A DNA stretch of 64,000 nt, from positions 5,210,001 through 5,274,000 of the forward strand of contig NC_087074.1 in NCBI RefSeq assembly GCF_026151205.1. Reading direction: 5' to 3'. A program made the position numbers and the translations under genes. The notes beneath the pieces were generated by a model, which was not told where the DNA came from, made no database searches, and saw nothing but the letters and a program-made list of their open reading frames with translations. Positions 36,101 to 47,265 of the stretch are shown here, one piece after another (positions within the stretch are counted from its first letter, which is position 1; the number at the start of each line of letters is the position of its first letter). The DNA comes from Bolinopsis microptera (taxonomy: Eukaryota; Ctenophora; Tentaculata; Lobata; Bolinopsidae).

Positions 36101-38264
36101 AAGGAGAACCTTTCCGTCGTTAACTTACGGCACAATAAAGTTCTCAAAGTTGTCATATTCTGGACAAAAAGTTCGAAATGGAAAATTTTAAAAAAAATTT
36201 CAACGGACTTTAACTTGGACGGACATTAATTGAACGGACTTTATTTGAACGGACATTAAGATGAACGCTAGGGCCTCCAGCGTTCAAGTAATGTCCGTCC
36301 AAATAAGGTCCGATAAGGTAGTCAATAGATATTGTACTTTTTATGAGCATTTCATGCAAAATATGAACTTAAGATTACTCCAATCCCTGGGAAGGTGATG
36401 TTTTCTAACCTCAGATTAAGATACTTAAGATGTTTTCTAACCTCAGATTGAGATACTGAAGAGCGACCATGTTCTTGGAGAAGCCATCTAGTGTCTCCAG
36501 TTGATTGGTTGTCTCACCATTTCCCCGGAGATGAAGTATCTTCAGAGCAATGCACTTGTCTAAGTCACTTACTTGTGTGATTAGGTTTTCTCCCTGATTT
36601 CAGTCACGTCAAGAAAAATAAATAAAATGAAGAAAACTTAGAATACTTGTAATTGATTCCAATAAACCATCTTTTGGGACATAATTGAATTTGGGAAGAG
36701 TCTATTAAAGTGACAAGTCCTAACCAAATAAAGTCGCTGAAGTTTGGGCAGTCCTAATCCAGCAGTAGAGGTCAGCTGGTTACCTCTGATTTCTAAAACT
36801 GACAGTTTCCTCAGGGCTTCAGCATCAAACTTTGCTTCCGTTATCTGATTGTCTGGAGAGAGTTTCGTAGTAAATGTATCACAAAATGTAGTTTAAATCC
36901 CTATCACTTCAAAGACCTTTTGGAGATAGATCATAGATGTCTCCAAAATACACCATTCATCAAAAGTATCAAAATTGATCGATCAGATCAAAAGTCTTTA
37001 TGCATGTTATTGGATGTCATTTGTAATTGGGTGCCATTTACTCCGTTAAACTAGTTAAGTTGTAAACTGTTCAGAATCAAAGTTTAAAAACTTACTGTTG
37101 AGATTCAGAACTTCCAGAAGAGGGTGAGAAATGCCTTCTGTTGTTGTGATATTATTGTTCTGGAAACTTGCCCTTTGAAGGTATGGCATCTGAAAGTATA
37201 ATTGTCAGACGTGTTCTTAATCGGAGGTTCGATAAATTTGTTGTCATTGAAATTATCGGAGAATTTTGTACAGTTACCATGACAACATATACTGCTTACA
37301 CTATGCATTTAACAACCGTTACGCGCGTAAAACGAGTAATAGCTCCAGCGCGCTACATCTTGTTGTCTTCGAAGGGGGCACCACAAAATGTAATCGTACA
37401 AAAATTACCAGTACAAAATGTAACATTTAATTACAATCTTGATATTATTCGTTTATATGCGAGCAAACCTGAGGCAAAGCAGCGGTGGTAAGTCTGTTAT
37501 TATCAGCTTTTAGAGTCAGCAAGTGGGTCAGCGAGGACAGTGGAGTGAGGGAGTCCAGTTTGTTGAACGACAAATCCTGGGAATTAAATATTCTAGAATC
37601 TATGACAGCATTATAATATTATAGATCAGACAAAAAAGTACGATTTCAACTGAGCTTCTTTTTCGCATAAAGTTTTAATAATATATGTAATCCAAGTTCT
37701 CACCAGATATCTGACGTGCACAAATGCACTGATTATTGATATATCCGTCAAGGACCTGAAACAATATAGTTTTAACTTTTTATCTGTTAATTAAGTTAAC
37801 TACATTTTACAATAATTGTTAAAATTAATTCCAGTAAAACGAGGAAAAGTCGGAGCATCTTATCCCGAAATATCTCACTTTCCATGAAGGTCCATCTTGA
37901 CGTAAGCATGTGACAAACCATTTCCGATCTTACAAAGAAGAGCTAAGCTATCTCCACACATTTGTTCTGTAAGCTTGCAGTCTACTGGCTCCTGATACAA
38001 TATACTTATAGATATGGGATATTATCCACTCACTCAATCTTTACTACTTAAACAGATTTACAATAACAGTTCAAGATTAGTTCAATGTGCACATTTTCAG
38101 CCATTCATTTGACATACGATACTCGAAAATCGTGCATCATCTAGATGATACTTTGTGCTTGTGATTTAATAAAATTCCCTAATTTAAAGTACTATTTTCG
38201 TAAAACCTACCCCTTCTTCCTCTTCTTCTCCTTCTTCAAGATTATTCTCCTCCTCGTCAGACAT
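33194..38264 (-). CDS. LRRC23: Leucine-rich repeat protein LRRC23 (radial spoke protein)
   Basis: Nine exons on the minus strand join in phase: 38264-38211, 37991-37879, 37755-37704, 37576-37469, 37189-37096, 36852-36725, 36593-36442, 33634-33439 and 33265-33194, giving 322 residues (human protein 343). The acidic start MSDEEENNLEEGEEEE, LALLCKIGNGLSHAYVKMDL, the repeats FNKLDSLTPLSSLTHLLTLK, NITTTEGISHPLLEVLNL, LTSTAGLGLPKLQRLYL and LDGFSKNMVALQYLNLR, and the tail LERLDKDIFTDEERQEAQE follow LRRC23 closely. LRRC23 is an axonemal radial-spoke head component needed for flagellar motility. Intron 33635-36441 contains three nested transposons. A short direct repeat duplicates the donor of exon 7 (36385-36450). 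Confidence 0.93.
34289..36052. mobile_element. Mutator-like element with 9-bp target duplication, inside the TA element
   Basis: Inverted ends GGCTCTTACTAATTCGCTCG and CGAGCGATTTAGTAGGAGCG. The 9-base flank CTTGAAAAC occurs at 34280-34288 and 36053-36061 but once in the intact TA element (near 6867). Nine-base duplications point to a MULE-type element, which is inference. A related piece is at 47061-47265. The interior has CCCTAACCCTAAC-like runs and the TTAA palindrome. Confidence 0.8.
34532..35934. mobile_element. 1.4-kb palindromic element with TTAA flanks
   Basis: Almost perfect inverted arms of about 630 bases (34532-35165 and 35305-35934) begin GGGGAGATACACC, around a loop of about 140 bases. 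TTAA lies on both sides (34528-34531, 35935-35938), the target duplication of piggyBac-type transposons. The same 62-residue frame occurs on opposite strands in the two arms (34821-35009 and 35457-35645), which is a consequence of the palindrome and not evidence of a gene. Confidence 0.85.
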
Positions 38265-39195
38265 ATTGCTGTTAGGCTAGATAAAGATTAAAGTCAGCTA
38301 TTAAATTGGAAAGTTAAATTTAAATCATTAAAACTCCAACGGACAACTTAACGATTTTAAATCAAAGCATGTTGTTGGTATATCGCCCTCTACGTCTTGT
38401 AGTCAAGTATTCTGCACCATACAAGTAAGAAAAACATACGCTGGGTCTTAAACCACCGCCGTGTTTTATATATGACACTTACTGCTTTGCAGATGATATG
38501 CCAAGGATTCTGTCGCGAAAATTTTTTAATTCGAATATTTCAGACCACGCCCATTAAATATTTAATTACCGATATTGTTCTTTCCGAACTTGCTGAACGT
38601 TTTTTCAGATTACTGTAGAGTGCTGCATCTGAAAATGAATGGCACAACACACGTATCACGATTGAGGTACTGAAACCTAGATTACCAAAGTAAGCTTTGA
38701 TAAACGGAAATTCATCACAATAGGAGAAAAGATTTTTGAAGATTTTTAATCTAGAAGCTTTTTTGTCGTCTTCTTGACCGAAATTTCACATCTTTTGACC
38801 AGTGACCAATCAGTGAGGTCGGTGAGAGTAACACAAGTTGCCATCAAGGTAGTGCAAGCTGTACATCCGGAGAAAACTTTGATGGAATGTTCTATCAGTA
38901 GGAAATTTTCACATTTCAACTTTCCACGGCCCAAATTTCACTGTTTTGACTGAATCATTGACCATTGTATTTATCAAAGTCAATGAGGATGACACAAGAA
39001 ACGATTGAGGTACTGAAAGTTGGATTCGCAAAGAAACCTCTGATAAACGGAAATTCATCACAATAGAAGAAGAGCGTTTGGAAGATTTTGAATCTAGAAG
39101 CTTTTTTGTCATCTTCTTTTCTTCTTGACCCCCCTGTTGGCGCCCCCTCCCCTTTTGGCACCCCTCCCTAAAATTGAACAAATTAGGTGATATTA
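38265..39195. other. Gene-free stretch with a diverged tandem duplication
   Basis: The block 38655-38765 (GATTGAGGTACTGAAA...CTAGAAGCTTTTTTGTC) is repeated at 39003-39113 with about 80 percent identity by eye. Minus-strand frames across it (38746-39181) contain no domain I recognise. The first 100 bases should include the LRRC23 promoter. Confidence 0.45.
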
Positions 39196-39345
39196 GAGGA
39201 TAGGCAAGTGAAATTTCTAAAAAAGTGTGTTTCTAGAGCAGTGGCGTCACGAAGTTTTATATAATTTATAAAGTGTATGTTATTGCCCACTTAAAGAGAC
39301 CTGTTAATAATTAGTTAAATTATCAGCTATTTTAGATTTAATAAA
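39196..39345 (+). mobile_element. 3' tail fragment of the 44750 LINE family
   Basis: CTGTTAATAATTAGTTAAATTATCAGCTATTTTAG resembles the terminal sequence of the LINE at 46738-46785 (in pieces of under 20 bases identical). Only the non-coding tail is present. Confidence 0.4.
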
Positions 39346-39648
39346 AATGTGTTCTGATGAATGAAATAGCACTGGTGTTGGAATGTTTGCCCCGGTGCCT
39401 GCCCGGGTCAATAAAGCAATTAAGCATCATATATGTTATGTTGAGCATTCTCAACCAACAAATGTGGCAACTCCCACAATTCAAAAAAAATTTTAAAAGA
39501 GGGGGGACCACCAACCCATGTAGCTGAAACACCTCACAGCAAGTAGACCAAAGTGGCTCTTGCTTGTGAGTGGGTTGGGAGTCCCCCCTGGGATCATTAG
39601 CTCGTCTTCTGAGGTATGAGATTGAAGGATACGTCATCCAGTCCAAGG

Positions 39649-39797
39649 CAGGGACAAAAGGATTTCGCGATTATTTTGGCCAAATTTCGCGATACCGCGA
39701 AATTTAACAGGCTATACATTAAACTATACATAAAATTTGTCGCGGAGAATGGGAAATTTCGCGATTTCGTACATGCCGCGAAATCCTTTTGTCCCTG
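39649..39797. mobile_element. hAT-type MITE, 149 bp, second copy
   Basis: Ends CAGGGACAAAAGG / CCTTTTGTCCCTG, with a perfect 8-base duplication GTCCAAGG at 39641-39648 and 39798-39805. It splits the retroelement reading frame between QKAQHLG and LDDVSFNL. Confidence 0.92.
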
Positions 39798-40894
39798 GTC
39801 CAAGGTGCTGGGCTTTTTGTCTTCCTCTGATTCCCCTGAGTGCTATGAGTGTGCTTCGTAACAGATCAAACCTGAATCGTGTTCTGATGTGATTTTTGAC
39901 CTGGCTCTTAGCTTCTTTATTGTGGTCAGCTATCCTTTCAGAGATACGATCTACAAACACAGTGCAGAGTGGACCCATACCTCCAGATGTTGTAAAGACT
40001 AGTGGGACAAAGGACCCTTTCTCTGACTGAATTACTCTCTCTTCATAGAGATCTTTCTTATCTTTCTCATGCAAACTTTAGATTTTATTTTTAAGGCACT
40101 CCTTGGATCTTCCAACCATATCGTAGGCGTATGCTGTCTTGGAACTCTTGCTTGTTTAGAACATAGTTGAGGTCCTTTAGAGGTAATGCTGAAAGCCATG
40201 TTGATGCTCCTTTCTCTCTTACTTGGTTTAAGTGGTTCTTAAGAAGATGATCTGACCCATTATAAAGCATCTTGAACCTTTGTGATAGAAACTCATCTTT
40301 CTGTTTCCTCAGTTCTTCTTTGTTTTCTTTCATTTTGCCCATATCCAGCTTGGTGATATCCTGGTCTTGTTGGTTGATTAAACTCACAAGATCTTCAGTG
40401 AGTGCCACTGAGATTGCATATTCACGGGATGCTATCCTGATGGGATTGATGATACCTAGGCCTCCACATCGAACAGGCAGTTTAATGATATCTCTCTCAT
40501 GCTGGTTGACAGGGCGACTGAGGAGGGCTGGAATGAGCACATGCATGATCTTGCTCTCTAGTGGGACAAAGTGCTCTCCAATGTCTGGTATAGTACGCAT
40601 GTAGTATCTCCATTGCATCTGTGGCATATTCCTTTAGTAAAGGCCGAATAAGCCAGTTGTGGTTCTTCCGTCGCTACATATGCTAGTTGATCAATATCAA
40701 CTATCCATTTTTCAACTTTTTCTTTGATGTACTCTTCCCTGAATTCTTTTAAGCCTACAACAGCACCAAGATGGCGTTATCCGGATGTCGTGATCTTAAC
40801 TCCCAGGTGTTTAAATAGGGTCTCTGCTTCAATCTGTACTTCTACCATTGTATTAATGGCATCTTCAAGGTCTTGAAATATAGAACCCCTATAT

Positions 40895-41580
40895 CACCGC
40901 TACTAAAATGTTTAATGAGCTCAATCACTCATCACTTAACAGTTTAATCTTCAAAGTGAGTTGTACAATCTAGGTTGTTTTAAGTAGCTGTTGATAGTGT
41001 AAAACAGGAGTGACTTGATCGTTTTCATAACTTCGATTTACAATTTGTACCATAATAAAACTAGCACTGCCATGGGGTTCAAAAAGGGTCATTGTAAGTC
41101 TCCAGAGCTCCAGCGTAATGGTCCTAAGTCTCTGCCCCATGTGGTGCCTGTCAGCATCAGCTAACTGAATAGCCCTAACATAACGATCAAGCCACAAATT
41201 AGGTTCTATAATGATTTAATATTGTTGAATAAAGAGATTTGAATATAATATTTGTTTTATTCTGAATATTTGTTTTATTCTGAATCACTATACTCCCTCT
41301 TTGAAACATCTGGCAAACTTGGCAAAGAGACACTCATTCTCACACCTTATCCATCAGACAGCTACATATACAGAGCAGGGACAATATGGAATACAGTACG
41401 ACAAAACCTCATGCTAACTACATTCACCTGTTATAAGCCCAATCACCTCAAATCATCCATAAGAATCACCATCACTCACACTCAAAAGGAAGGAGAACCA
41501 AATGACTGGAACTTAGCCTTAAACAGTGTTCGACAAAATTCAAAAACTTTAATTGACCTTGCCTAGATTACTTAAGCTTG
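40895..41580 (+). mobile_element. LINE 3' fragment
   Basis: The frame 41252-41566 (GKLGKETLILTPYPSDSYIY, IWNTVRQNLML) parallels the C-terminal part of the LINE piece at 43479-43934. 40897-40977 is nearly identical to 44022-44102, a shared terminal repeat of about 80 bases. No intact domain remains. The minus-strand frame 40970-41197 is unassigned. Confidence 0.5.
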
Positions 41581-41929
41581 AAAAAGCGGTAATATCTTAG
41601 CAAAATATAACTTGCAGCAGCCCCATACCTTGTCATGAACATAATATCGAAACTACCTCTGTGATCACATCTTTCTCTGGGTGCAAGATGAACATTATAT
41701 ATTATATACCGTATATAGGTTTATTAGTTTTATAAACAAATAAATAAATTCTAACATTTATTACACGCTTCGACATTAAAATATACCCAACAAAGATGTA
41801 CATTTCAGTCATTCAAGCGAGACTTAGTGTTGAAATACCAAGATTATGGACTTTTTATCAGTTCAGATTTTATGAACAAATATTTGTATGAAGTTCCCAA
41901 AATTAAGCACTTTCATATCAGTTCAGACT

Positions 41930-42250
41930 TTATGGACAAATATTAGAAATATTATCAAAAGCTAGGTGGAAATAAAATGTCTTTAGTGCATTTTTAAAAC
42001 ATTCTACAGATGATAATGATCTCACTGAGTAGGGTAGTTCATTCCAAATTTTTGGTCCACAAAACATAAATGCAGCATCCGTTCGTCTGAAATGAGGAGC
42101 AGGAGGAACTTTCAACAAATAAAAGTCATCATCTAGTCTGGAACTTTGTCTTCGTACTTCCCTTTGTAGACATTTTAAAGTTCTAGAGAAATTTATTATA
42201 TAAGGATTATAAACATTTTGTTTGTGAGTTTTATGTTATGCATTTTTATA
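41930..42250 (-). mobile_element. CR1/jockey-like LINE 3' end, minus strand
   Basis: The minus-strand frame reads LLKVPPAPHFRRTDAAFMFC, GPKIWNELPYSVRSLSSVEC and FKNALKTFYFHLAF: the typical 'faGpkiWNsLP..iR...s...Fk..LKt.LF..aF' ending of CR1-group non-LTR ORFs. 5' truncated. Confidence 0.65.
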
Positions 42251-42973
42251 CCTATTTTAGAAGAGATTTTTATAGAATGTTAGAAGTGCAGTAGGGTCAG
42301 TTTCAGACGAATTAAGCATAAATGACATCATTGCCATGTCTGAAGTGGTTTGTAAATGGGCCATTGTTAGCCCCAAGCGTTTTGGTCCGTCATTCCTGCC
42401 ACTCAGAATTGCCTACTGCAAAGTAGACATTTTTCTGAGACAATAGAGAAACCGAACATTTTACAGCCTACTATTAAGAGCCCAGATTTTCACTCAAATA
42501 CTGGCCAATGCATAATGCTATAGGCCTAGGACCTCAAAATAAGTATTATAAAACATTTCTATTTTATCCCTACACATTTGTAAATAACTAGAATTGTGTA
42601 ACCTTAAATTTGTTCAGAATTATAACTATTGTGAATTCAATAAAATAATTATCACTTTTGTATCCTTGTATCCTTGTATCCTTGTATCCTTGTCTCACTA
42701 AATTCAACCACTTTCCATAATAAAATACTAACAAATAAAGTTTGTAAAATAATTATATTCAACCACTAAAGAATATTTCCTCAAGTTTACTTCTAGTTAA
42801 CTAATTCGTGGTTTAAGCTCTGATTATTTTATTTATGAAAGGAATGTAAAATAAAACTTATTGTTTCATAGAAAACTTATTGTTTCATTGAATTAGGTCT
42901 TCTGGATTCTTGACAATTAGAATTTGGTCTTTTTAGCGGGTGTTACCCATATCTTGGGCCTATTTCACAGAGT
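42251..42973. other. No gene; short simple repeat
   Basis: Contains four to five copies of TATCCTTG at 42660-42695. Nothing else is recognised. Confidence 0.5.
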
Positions 42974-43388
42974 CTATTCCACCAATGAAGCAGTTGGATG
43001 AATCTTCCACATGCAGAGCTGTCGCCAGCATACCACACCATAGTTGATTCTGCTTCTTTGCTTGATAGGTATTTTTAAGGAACTGGTGAAACACAGGGCA
43101 GGTTGTTGCAAAAGTATCAAGAGCCAGCTCTCGGTGTAAACTGTTGAACGCATTTGATGCATCAACTAGGAGAAGGCCTTGGCTATTTTTGTTGGCAAAA
43201 TTCTAGGCCATTGAATGAACTACAGCTTCTATACCTGACTCAATGCCACTGCAGGTTTGTAGGGAGCCACTTGCCTCCTTAATGTGTTCTTTGATAGTTC
43301 TTGTTACAGTTTTTGTCATAATCCGTCGCAAGACTTGTCTAAGGGGATCAGTCTGCTTGCACTGTAGTACCACACACTGTTTGAAAGT

Positions 43389-44105
43389 CACCTATCTTAT
43401 GGCATTACCGTTTGGGGAGGTGCAAGTAATAATAAACTTCAACCACTATTTGTAGCCCAGAAAAAGTGTGTTTGTATCATGTTTGGTGACAAAAAAGCAT
43501 ACCTTGATAAATTTATGACATGTGCTAGGACTAGACCTATCAGTGAACAGAAACTTACTAGCAAATTCTTTGAGAGAGAGCACACCAAGCCAATTTTTGC
43601 CCGTCAATCACTCATGACATTGCATAATTTATACGCGTATCACTGCTGCAATGAACTTTTTAAAGTCTTTAAGTATCGAACACCAATTGCACTATTTGAA
43701 CTTTTCTGTTTGTCTAAAAGACCTGGCAAAGAAACTCTTCTTATAACAACCATGCCCTCAAACAGTTTCGTTTACAAATCTTATAGTTGCCTTTGGAATT
43801 CATTCCGTCAGATGTTGGCACTGAACGACCTTGAAATCACTCATGGTATATTCAAATCAAAGGTAAAAAAGTCATTCTCTCGTCTCAGGGTAAAGGTGAC
43901 AAGAATACCTGGGCCCCTTTGGCAAACTTTCTGAACTCAGGCAGCTTGAACAACTAAATTTGAAAAAGTAAAACTTCTTGTCTGAATGAACTATTAGAAC
44001 CTCAAGAAGCTGATCCGCATGTCTCCGCTACTAAAATGTTTAATGAGCCCAATCACTCATCACTTAACAGTTTAATCTTCAAAGTGAGTTGTACAATCTA
44101 GGTTG
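43389..44105 (+). mobile_element. LINE 3' fragment inserted in the minus-strand retroelement
   Basis: It starts in frame with HLSYGITVWGGASNNKL, then LQPLFVAQKKCVCIMFGDKK, AYLDKFMTCARTRP, and ends RVKVTRIPGPLWQTF at 43934, followed by a non-coding tail. This is the C-terminal region after the RT of a CR1/jockey-like non-LTR element, 5' truncated, as is usual for target-primed insertion. Confidence 0.65.
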
Positions 44106-44749
44106 TATAATCTAGGTAATCTTTTAGTAACATCGGCTATGGCTTGAGCTAAGGTATCATTGCATTTTCCATAGCTCTTGGAGCATAGAATATGTTTCCA
44201 ACCGTCAGTATCAATGAGAGTGGGGCCTCCTGATCCATGGGTGTTCTTGGCAGCAGCTTTGATGGCTTCGCCGTCAATTTCTTCAAACAGTACAGGTTCG
44301 ATATCGATTGTTGGATCACGCTTTGTTGAAGGAGGGTGTTTTTCTCGCAGCTGTTTGATCATGTCATCATTGATAGGAAGAATTCCTGTTCTCTTCTCAT
44401 TATCTATTAGTCGTGCGGCTTCTTTTACTTTACCCTGGAGCATTCTCTGGCAGAATGCCTTCTTTTCGTTGAGATCATTGGTGACATTTATCTTCTGAAG
44501 GCGGCTCTGTATCATTTTACATTCTGAGTCAGAATTTCTGACAACAGTCCTTCTATGTCTCCGACATCCCATTTCTGAAGCCTGAAGATCAGATATTTGT
44601 TGTTCTCACGGGCTTTGGACCTTGCTGATGGTTTCTGAAGGAGCAGGGGAATAAATATCTGAACAAGAGATAGTGAAACTTTCTCCCATACAGAGTCAGG
44701 GGTGAGCATAGTGAACAGTCTGGCAACTCCCACAATGAACTGATCTAAA

Positions 44750-46790
44750 AGAGACAAATAGCAATAACCAGAAAAATATACTTAAATTTGTTTATATAAC
44801 TAGTGCAGGGGAGTCTGCAGAGGTACTTGCAAGTGCCTTTAGTTCGGTGTTTGTTAATGAGCCACTCGGCCCATTACCTAGAAGTTATAGTAAGAATACT
44901 AATAGTTTATCTGATATTGTTATTACCTTTGATAAGGTTAAAAAGGAACTATTAAAGCTTAATATTTTTAAAAGCACTGGCCCAGATGGGCATCATCCAA
45001 AGCTGCTTAAGTCCCTAGCTGGAGATGCTAGTTTTGTAACAGCTCTTACTAAATTATTTAGTGCCTGTAGTGATACTGGAAATCTTCCGGAGATATGGAA
45101 GTCGGCATCTGTAGTTGCACTTTTTAAAAAGGGCTCTAAGTCTGACCCTCTTAACTATAGACCAGTTTCTCTTACTTGTATTCTTTGTAAAGTTTATGAA
45201 CAGTTTGTTAGATCCCATGTGTTAGAATTTTTAGAAGACCGTATTTCAAAGGACCAACATGGGTTTGTTAAAGGAAAATCTTGTTTGTCAAATCTTTTGG
45301 AGACTTTCGACACTATACATAATTTAATAGATGAAGGTGCTCCTGTGGACTTATTTTATTTTGATTTTAGTAAAGCTTTCGATTCTGTTCCCCATTATCG
45401 CTTGATTAACAAGCTAGAGAGTCTAGGGATAACTGGTAAAGTTTTAGATGTAATTACAGATTTTATCTCAAATAGAACTATGAGAGTGTGTGTAGAAGGT
45501 GAAACTTCAGAGTGGAAGATTGTATGGTCAGGAGTTCCCCAGGGATCAGTCCTTGGACCATTACTATTTGTGTTATTTATTAATGATTTACCAGATAACA
45601 TTAAAAGTAAAGTTAAAATATTTGCTGATGATCTTAAGCTTATAGCTAATGCCTCCGAGCATGAAACTATAGTTAATGATCTGAACGAACTAGAGATGTG
45701 GGAGAGTAAATGGCTTTTAAAGTTCAATCCTACTAAGTGTTCGGTAATGCATTTAGATGTTAACGATAACCCAAGATCAAGTTATTCTCTTAATGGAGTT
45801 ACATTGGCAGAATCTGTACAGGAAAAAGACTTGGGAGTTATAACCCATAACTCTCTGCTTTGGAATGAACAGATTAAGGCTTCAATATCTAAAGCCAACA
45901 GAATGATATGTTGGATTGTTAGAAATCTGATTATCAGGGAAAAATCTGTGATGATATCCATTTACAAAGCTTTGATAAGACCCCATTTAGAGTATTGTGT
46001 TCAATTGTGGAGTCCAGTTGCGGCTCATGGAAGTTGGGGGATCATCTTGGAGCTGGAGAGCGTCCAGAGGCGGTTTACCCGTCTGATTGACGAGGTGGGT
46101 ACTCTTCCATACAGTCGTCGACTGGAAATCCTCAATTTAACAACGCTGGCAGAGCGGCGAATACGTGGGGACCTCATTGAATCTTTTAAAATGATAAGTG
46201 GTTTGGCCAATTACGGAGCTGGTTTGTTCAGTATGAGCAGATCTGGTCTTAATGTGGTATCAAACAGTAGATGCAGTAAAAGTAGCAGTAAAATGAAGAA
46301 AGTCCACAGTTCTTTTCTTCCGGAGAGGGTGAGACCATATTGGAACAAACTCCCCTCGGATGTCAAGAATTGTGGGACTGTGTTAAGTTTTAAAATAAGA
46401 TTAGAGGCTTTCAAAAAAGAGACTATTTTAAACGGATCTGTAAATGATAGTCATTTTTGGTATGTTTCGGACGAAGTATTAGGAAAGATCGAGGGATTAA
46501 ATTATGCTACTAATAAAGAGAAGCACAATGAATATCTTGTGTGTAATCCTCATGTTGCTAAAAAACGCTTTATCAACTTATATAGTAGTGGAAAGTATGT
46601 AAATTAGATTCATTTTAACTTGGTTGTTTAGGCCAATATATTTAAGATAATTTTTAAACTTTAGTAGATATATTTTTGATGATGTGTGATGATGTTTGTG
46701 TCATTATATTTTGATTTGAAAATTTGTTTCACTATCCACTTGTTAATATTTAATTAAATTATTAGCTATTTTAGATGTAATAACAATAAT
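44750..46790 (+). mobile_element. CR1/jockey-like LINE with long RT open frame, 5' truncated
   Basis: An uninterrupted frame from about 44739 to 46607 covers a complete reverse transcriptase: STGPDGHHPKLLKSLAGDAS, NYRPVSLTCILCKVYE, FDFSKAFDSVPHYRLINKL, VPQGSVLGPLLFVLFINDLP, the catalytic FADDLKL, WLLKFNPTKCSVMHL and LGVITHNSLLW, then the C-terminal LEYCVQLWSPV and LESVQRRFTRLI. The endonuclease domain is missing because the 5' end is lost; the ATG/GTG is not a real start. The frame has no stops, so the insertion is recent. The 3' tail to 46790 is shared with 39290-39345. It was inserted next to the minus-strand retroelement at about 44757. Confidence 0.9.
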
Positions 46791-46800
46791 AATCTCGTTT

Positions 46801-46919
46801 GTTGCTCTCGTCCAATGAAATCGCTGCATTTTGCAAGTCAGTATGCATAATTGAATTACATATATTCATATGCGGAGCTTGGCTTACATAATGCAGCGAT
46901 TTCATTGGACGAGAGCAAC
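46801..46919. mobile_element. 119-bp MITE with perfect 30-bp inverted ends
   Basis: GTTGCTCTCGTCCAATGAAA opens the left arm (46801-46830) and its exact complement closes at 46890-46919. The spacer is 59 bases. It adjoins the end of the LINE. A target duplication is not clear. Confidence 0.85.
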
Positions 46920-47060
46920 TTTTGGCGACGTTTGACTACACATGGCAGCGTTTGATCGAAAACCTGGTTTCAGCTCCCCCTGTGCGTCCTGGTAGGTTAT
47001 AAACCTACAAATTGTCTTCCCGTGTCCCTGTCTTCCTGTCGAAACATATTCTGTCAAATT

Positions 47061-47265
47061 TGGCTCTTACTAAATCGCTCGCCCAAAAAGTTCACGTGAC
47101 TTTGTTTTTTTGGTTTTGCAGCCGTACAAAACGGTTTTACATAAACCCTAATCCCAACCCTAACCCTAACCATAACCCCGAAGCTATCCATAATCTTAAC
47201 CACAACCCTAACCCTAACCCGAGCCCTAAATAATCGAATTCACGTTTTACTAGCCTGTCACGTGT
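47061..47265 (+). mobile_element. Solo left end of the MULE-type element
   Basis: GGCTCTTACTAAATCGCTCG through the CCCTAACCCTAACC-rich stretch matches 34289-34490. The right end is missing. Confidence 0.7.

Larger units (their letters stand above)
33667..36318. mobile_element. TA-duplication DNA transposon, interrupted copy
   Basis: Ends CCTTATCGGACCTTATTTGG / CCAAATAAGGTCCGATAAGG flanked by TA (33665-33666, 36319-36320). Without the inner insertion the length would be about 880 bp, against 906 bp for the intact copy at 6225-7130. Non-autonomous. Confidence 0.85.
39590..44757 (-). mobile_element. Degenerate cnidarian-type retroelement (VDASNAFN reverse transcriptase), minus strand, broken by insertions
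   Basis: Pieces read in order on the minus strand. 44757-44072 holds the segment before the RT (MIQSRLQKINVT..., PVLFEEIDGEAIKAAAKNTH). 43391-42974 holds RT core parts (QVLRRIMTKTVTRTIKEH, LLVDASNAFNS). 40860-40091 holds HLGAVVGLKEFREEYIKEKV, PLESKIMHVLIPALLSRPVN and KLPVRCGGLGIINP. 40074-39590 holds EKGSFVPLVFTTSGGMGPLC and the stop after PQKTS. The catalytic YADD segment is lost. LINE fragments separate the pieces and a hAT MITE interrupts the last one. I recognise this RT type from cnidarian genomes but do not name its clade. Inactive. Confidence 0.7.

Noticed and set aside
40272-40604. Plus-strand frame within the retroelement
   Set aside because: Antisense shadow of the RT C-terminal segment.
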